Below, piece after piece: positions 32,454 to 34,332 of a stretch of DNA of 34,332 bases (the first letter of the stretch is position 1; every line of letters begins with the position of its first letter). Made by a program: the position numbers and the translations under genes. Origin of the DNA: an uncultured Opitutaceae bacterium (GTDB taxonomy: Bacteria > Verrucomicrobiota > Verrucomicrobiia > Opitutales > Opitutaceae). The notes beneath the pieces are model-generated. The model worked only from the letters and a program-made list of their open reading frames with translations. It searched no databases and was not told where the DNA came from. The DNA lies in the NCBI GenBank assembly GCA_903862935.1, contig CAIOZY010000029.1, positions 1 through 34,332 on the forward strand, written 5' to 3'.

Positions 32454-33809
32454 TTAGGGTAGGGACCCGTTGTCCAGGCGCCGGTCCTTGGTCTCCGGCA
32501 GGAAGCGCAGGCACAGCAACCCCAACAGGTAGAGCAGCGATAGGAGACAAACGGCCTCGCGGAGATCGATCCAGGGCCGTGACTTCAACCAGCCTGAGAA
32601 CGCGAGGATCCCCGCTGCGAGGGGGCGCCCGCAATTGAAACAGAATCCGGCGCCAACCCCGCGGAGGTGCGAGGGGAAGAGCTCCGGGAAATAGAAGGCG
32701 AACCCAGCGTGAAAGCCGAACGTCAAGGCGCCATAGAGCGGGAGCATGGCAAGCAGGGCTCCATAGGTCTGCGGAAGATACCACGTGGCCGGCACGACGA
32801 GCATCGCGCCCACCATCGCGCAACCGAACGCCCTCCGGCGTCCCAGCCATTGGGCGAGCGGGCCGAATCCGAGCGCCCCGATGAAGCCGCCGCCATTAAT
32901 CAGAAAGCCGTAGGCGAATTGGCTCCGTTCCATTGCCGCGGCCGTGCCCACGCCCTTCCTGATGAGAAAGTCCTGCACAAGGTCCTGCCCTCCGACTGAG
33001 ATGCTCCAATAGGTTCCCACGCCCACGGCGGCCAAGAGCATGCCGAGAATCGCCCGGTGTCCCCACGGTTGTGTGAACAGGAGCTCGCGAAGGCTACCCT
33101 CGCTCCGACTCTCGCTGGCGCTCGGCTGCCGCCTGCCGTCCGAGGTTTCCGGCACCCCGGCCCGTACGGCAAACACGAGGAATATCGGGAGCACCCCCAC
33201 CAGATAGGCAAGGCGCCAGTTTGCGCCCGCGGCCATTCCGACCAAAGCTGCCAAGCCGACACCGATCGTGCTCGTCGAATGAAAGACCGCGCCGGCCTGG
33301 GCTCGCGCGCGAGGCGGGAAAACCTCCGCCACCACTGAGGCACCAACCACCCACGCTCCCGCGGCCCCCATAGCTCCGAAGGATCGCAGCACCGCCACCT
33401 GCCATGCCGTCCGCGCAAGACAAGTGGCCCCTCCGAAGAGGGTGTAGATCGCGATCGTGACCATCAGCGCCCTGCGCCTGCCGATCCGATCCGCCAGGGC
33501 GCCGAAATAGACCCCGCCGATCATCCCGCCGACGAGATTGATGGCGAGTATGATCTCCCCCCAGAATCGGATCCCGGGGTCGTCCGGCCGCAGCTGCAAC
33601 AGCTCGCCGAGCATGCTGCTTCGCGTGATGTTGTAGATCTGCGCCGCGTAGGAATCGAAGATCCATCCGGCTGACGCGATTGCCAGCACCCACCACTGAG
33701 CGGACGAGACGCTCTCATACCAACGGGAGGAGGACGTCGCGGCCTGACCTGCAGTTTCCGATGAGGCGGTCGGTCGTTCCGGTTGAGGCTGGCCAGGGGG
33801 GGTAGGCAT
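32454..33809 (-). CDS. MFS transporter, probable organic anion or sugar permease
   Basis: This is a 451-residue major-facilitator transporter with twelve predicted membrane spans. The loop between spans 2 and 3 has GALADRIGRRRALM near residue 100, the family hallmark, and the matching half-way motif PLAQWLGRRRAFG appears near residue 325. AGWIFDSYAAQIYN opens span 1 like aromatic-acid and sialic-acid-type symporters. The ATG at 33809 is preferred because the upstream frame is not hydrophobic. It is the first gene of the operon and carries the promoter and palindrome. Uptake of sulfoquinovose, its glyceryl glycoside or a related acid is a reasonable guess. Confidence 0.9.
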   Translation of the reverse strand: MPTPPGQPQPERPTASSETAGQAATSSSRWYESVSSAQWWVLAIASAGWIFDSYAAQIYNITRSSMLGELLQLRPDDPGIRFWGEIILAINLVGGMIGGVYFGALADRIGRRRALMVTIAIYTLFGGATCLARTAWQVAVLRSFGAMGAAGAWVVGASVVAEVFPPRARAQAGAVFHSTSTIGVGLAALVGMAAGANWRLAYLVGVLPIFLVFAVRAGVPETSDGRRQPSASESRSEGSLRELLFTQPWGHRAILGMLLAAVGVGTYWSISVGGQDLVQDFLIRKGVGTAAAMERSQFAYGFLINGGGFIGALGFGPLAQWLGRRRAFGCAMVGAMLVVPATWYLPQTYGALLAMLPLYGALTFGFHAGFAFYFPELFPSHLRGVGAGFCFNCGRPLAAGILAFSGWLKSRPWIDLREAVCLLSLLYLLGLLCLRFLPETKDRRLDNGSLP

Positions 33810-33855
33810 GGCGGGCAGGGAAATTGGGACTGGGGGAAGGATTTTGGATTTAACC

Positions 33856-33865
33856 TGTCTAGACA
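33856..33865. promoter_or_regulatory. HutC-type GntR operator in front of the MFS-glpD operon
   Basis: TGTCTAGACA is a perfect ten-base palindrome whose core GTCTAGAC fits the HutC-subfamily consensus GTMTAKAC. It lies 46 bases before the MFS start and next to the predicted -10 box. The GntR/UTRA repressor is encoded two genes downstream in the same operon, giving a simple autoregulated circuit. Confidence 0.65.
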
Positions 33866-33892
33866 AGCATACATCTTTGGAACCGATGTCAA
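33866..33892 (-). promoter_or_regulatory. candidate promoter of the MFS-glpD operon
   Basis: On the minus strand TTGACA (33892-33887), a perfect -35 box, is followed after 15 bases by TATGCT (33871-33866), a four-of-six -10 box. The spacer is short. The palindrome 33856-33865 begins at the next base, covering the expected transcription start. Confidence 0.45.
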
Positions 33893-34027
33893 GCCTTCTG
33901 AAGCAATTTCGGTTTTGGAGTCCGCTTGAGGCCTCCGACTTGAGGTGCGAAAGATCCCGATCTTCCTGCGTCCCTTTCAACCGCGGTCGCATGTCGCGAC
34001 CTTTGTAATGAGGTGGGCGCGCAGTAG

Positions 34028-34194
34028 GAGCCCGGCGATTTCGATTGGGAAAAGATCGTTGCCCAAGACGTTCGGTGGTCCGCGCGGAATCTTTGCTGCT
34101 TTGTCGCCCACAACTGCCGAGTTGATCATTGAAGGCATGCACGCCGCGAAGTCCTTTGGCGCAGTGATATTCTTCGATTTTGACTACAGGGCTA
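34028..34194 (+). pseudogene. decayed fragment of a PfkB-type 2-keto-3-deoxygluconate kinase
   Basis: From 34028 the frame reads EPGDFDWEKIVAQDVRW. After a one-base frame change near 34078-34086 it continues RGIFAALSPTTAELIIEG, then MHAAKSFGAVIFFDFDYRAS, and the similarity ends near 34194. This is the middle of KDG kinase (family pattern PGDFDW...GI..ALS..TAE...EA..AAK..G..VS.DLNYR). A stop lies directly upstream of the first segment, and both kinase termini are missing. It is the remnant of a sugar-acid kinase gene pointing away from the MFS operon. Confidence 0.7.
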
Positions 34195-34267
34195 GCGGGA
34201 GTTTAAGAGTTATTCGGGGAAAAGCGTGAGATTTTAGAGTGGGGAATACAAAACCCGTGCGTATGAC

Positions 34268-34332
34268 CTATGGAGCCGTTTTGGCGTAACGGGCCAGGCC
34301 GAGCGCGTGGAAGATTTTGCTTTGTTCCTCGT
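34268..34332 (-). CDS. possible 3' end of a gene entering from the right edge
   Basis: On the minus strand a frame runs in from the window edge and ends at the TAG at 34270-34268, reading EEQSKIFHALGLARYAKTAP. Twenty-one codons are too few to assign a family. Composition is compatible with coding, but chance cannot be excluded. Confidence 0.25.
   Translation of the reverse strand, partial: EEQSKIFHALGLARYAKTAP

Noticed and set aside
1-34332. Search for CRISPR arrays, tRNA, rRNA and intact insertion sequences
   Set aside because: No regularly spaced repeats, cloverleaf-like sequences, rRNA segments or transposase-like proteins were seen. Short or diverged elements could be missed by eye.

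Overview
The window is GC-rich DNA from a Gram-negative bacterium. This is shown by an FadL-type outer-membrane porin, a membrane-anchored 12-haem cytochrome c, a Tat-exported molybdoenzyme and a probably exported glycosidase. A high-affinity bd oxidase beside a molybdenum/sulfur respiratory locus suggests a facultative or micro-oxic lifestyle. The phylum cannot be fixed from the sequence; Verrucomicrobiota is a guess only. No rRNA, tRNA, CRISPR array or intact insertion sequence was seen.

Layout. (1) 0.15-3.5 kb: cydB/cydA on the minus strand, preceded by a DUF134 regulator that diverges from a NifX-like protein. An inverted repeat lies between the last two. (2) 3.6-8.4 kb: a patchwork that looks lower in GC by eye. 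It starts with a stump of a sigma-54 regulator (Fis-type helix-turn-helix only), followed by a metallo-beta-lactamase-fold protein, a class V aminotransferase, a DapA-like lyase and a LysR regulator. (3) 8.7-21.8 kb: a molybdenum and sulfur locus. A P-loop NTPase/membrane fusion and mobA point left. An ArsR regulator, an FadL-like porin, a three-subunit molybdopterin oxidoreductase (catalytic, four-cluster iron-sulfur and NrfD-type subunits) and two YeeE/YedE sulfur-transport proteins point right; the second YeeE carries a rhodanese-like domain. Converging on them are a second ArsR paralogue and the 12-haem cytochrome. A MOSC protein follows. (4) 21.9-34.2 kb: an S1/P1 nuclease, an unmistakable sulfoquinovosidase (GH31, YihQ type), and a convergent six-gene minus-strand operon: MFS transporter, URO-D-like protein, GntR/UTRA repressor, GlpD, FGGY kinase, and a flavoprotein of the alkylglycerone-phosphate synthase (AGPS) family. 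A decayed KDG-kinase fragment lies upstream of the operon.

How the genes may work together. MobA makes the guanylated molybdenum cofactor that the locus-3 oxidoreductase needs. YeeE proteins, a rhodanese fold and polysulfide/thiosulfate-reductase-type subunits all point to inorganic sulfur. The porin and the multihaem cytochrome suggest that substrate or electrons cross the envelope. Both ArsR paralogues share a C-x3-C pair in their last helix and so probably respond to the same signal. In locus 4 the sulfoquinovosidase would release sulfoquinovose and glycerol from sulfoquinovosyl glycerol. The GlpD/FGGY-kinase/AGPS-like operon could handle the glycerol side or a glycerol-like sulfonate. A perfect HutC-type palindrome in its leading promoter is a likely site for its own GntR repressor. 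Having plant or cyanobacterial sulfolipid catabolism next to sulfur respiration is the most interesting theme of the window, but the functional link is inference.
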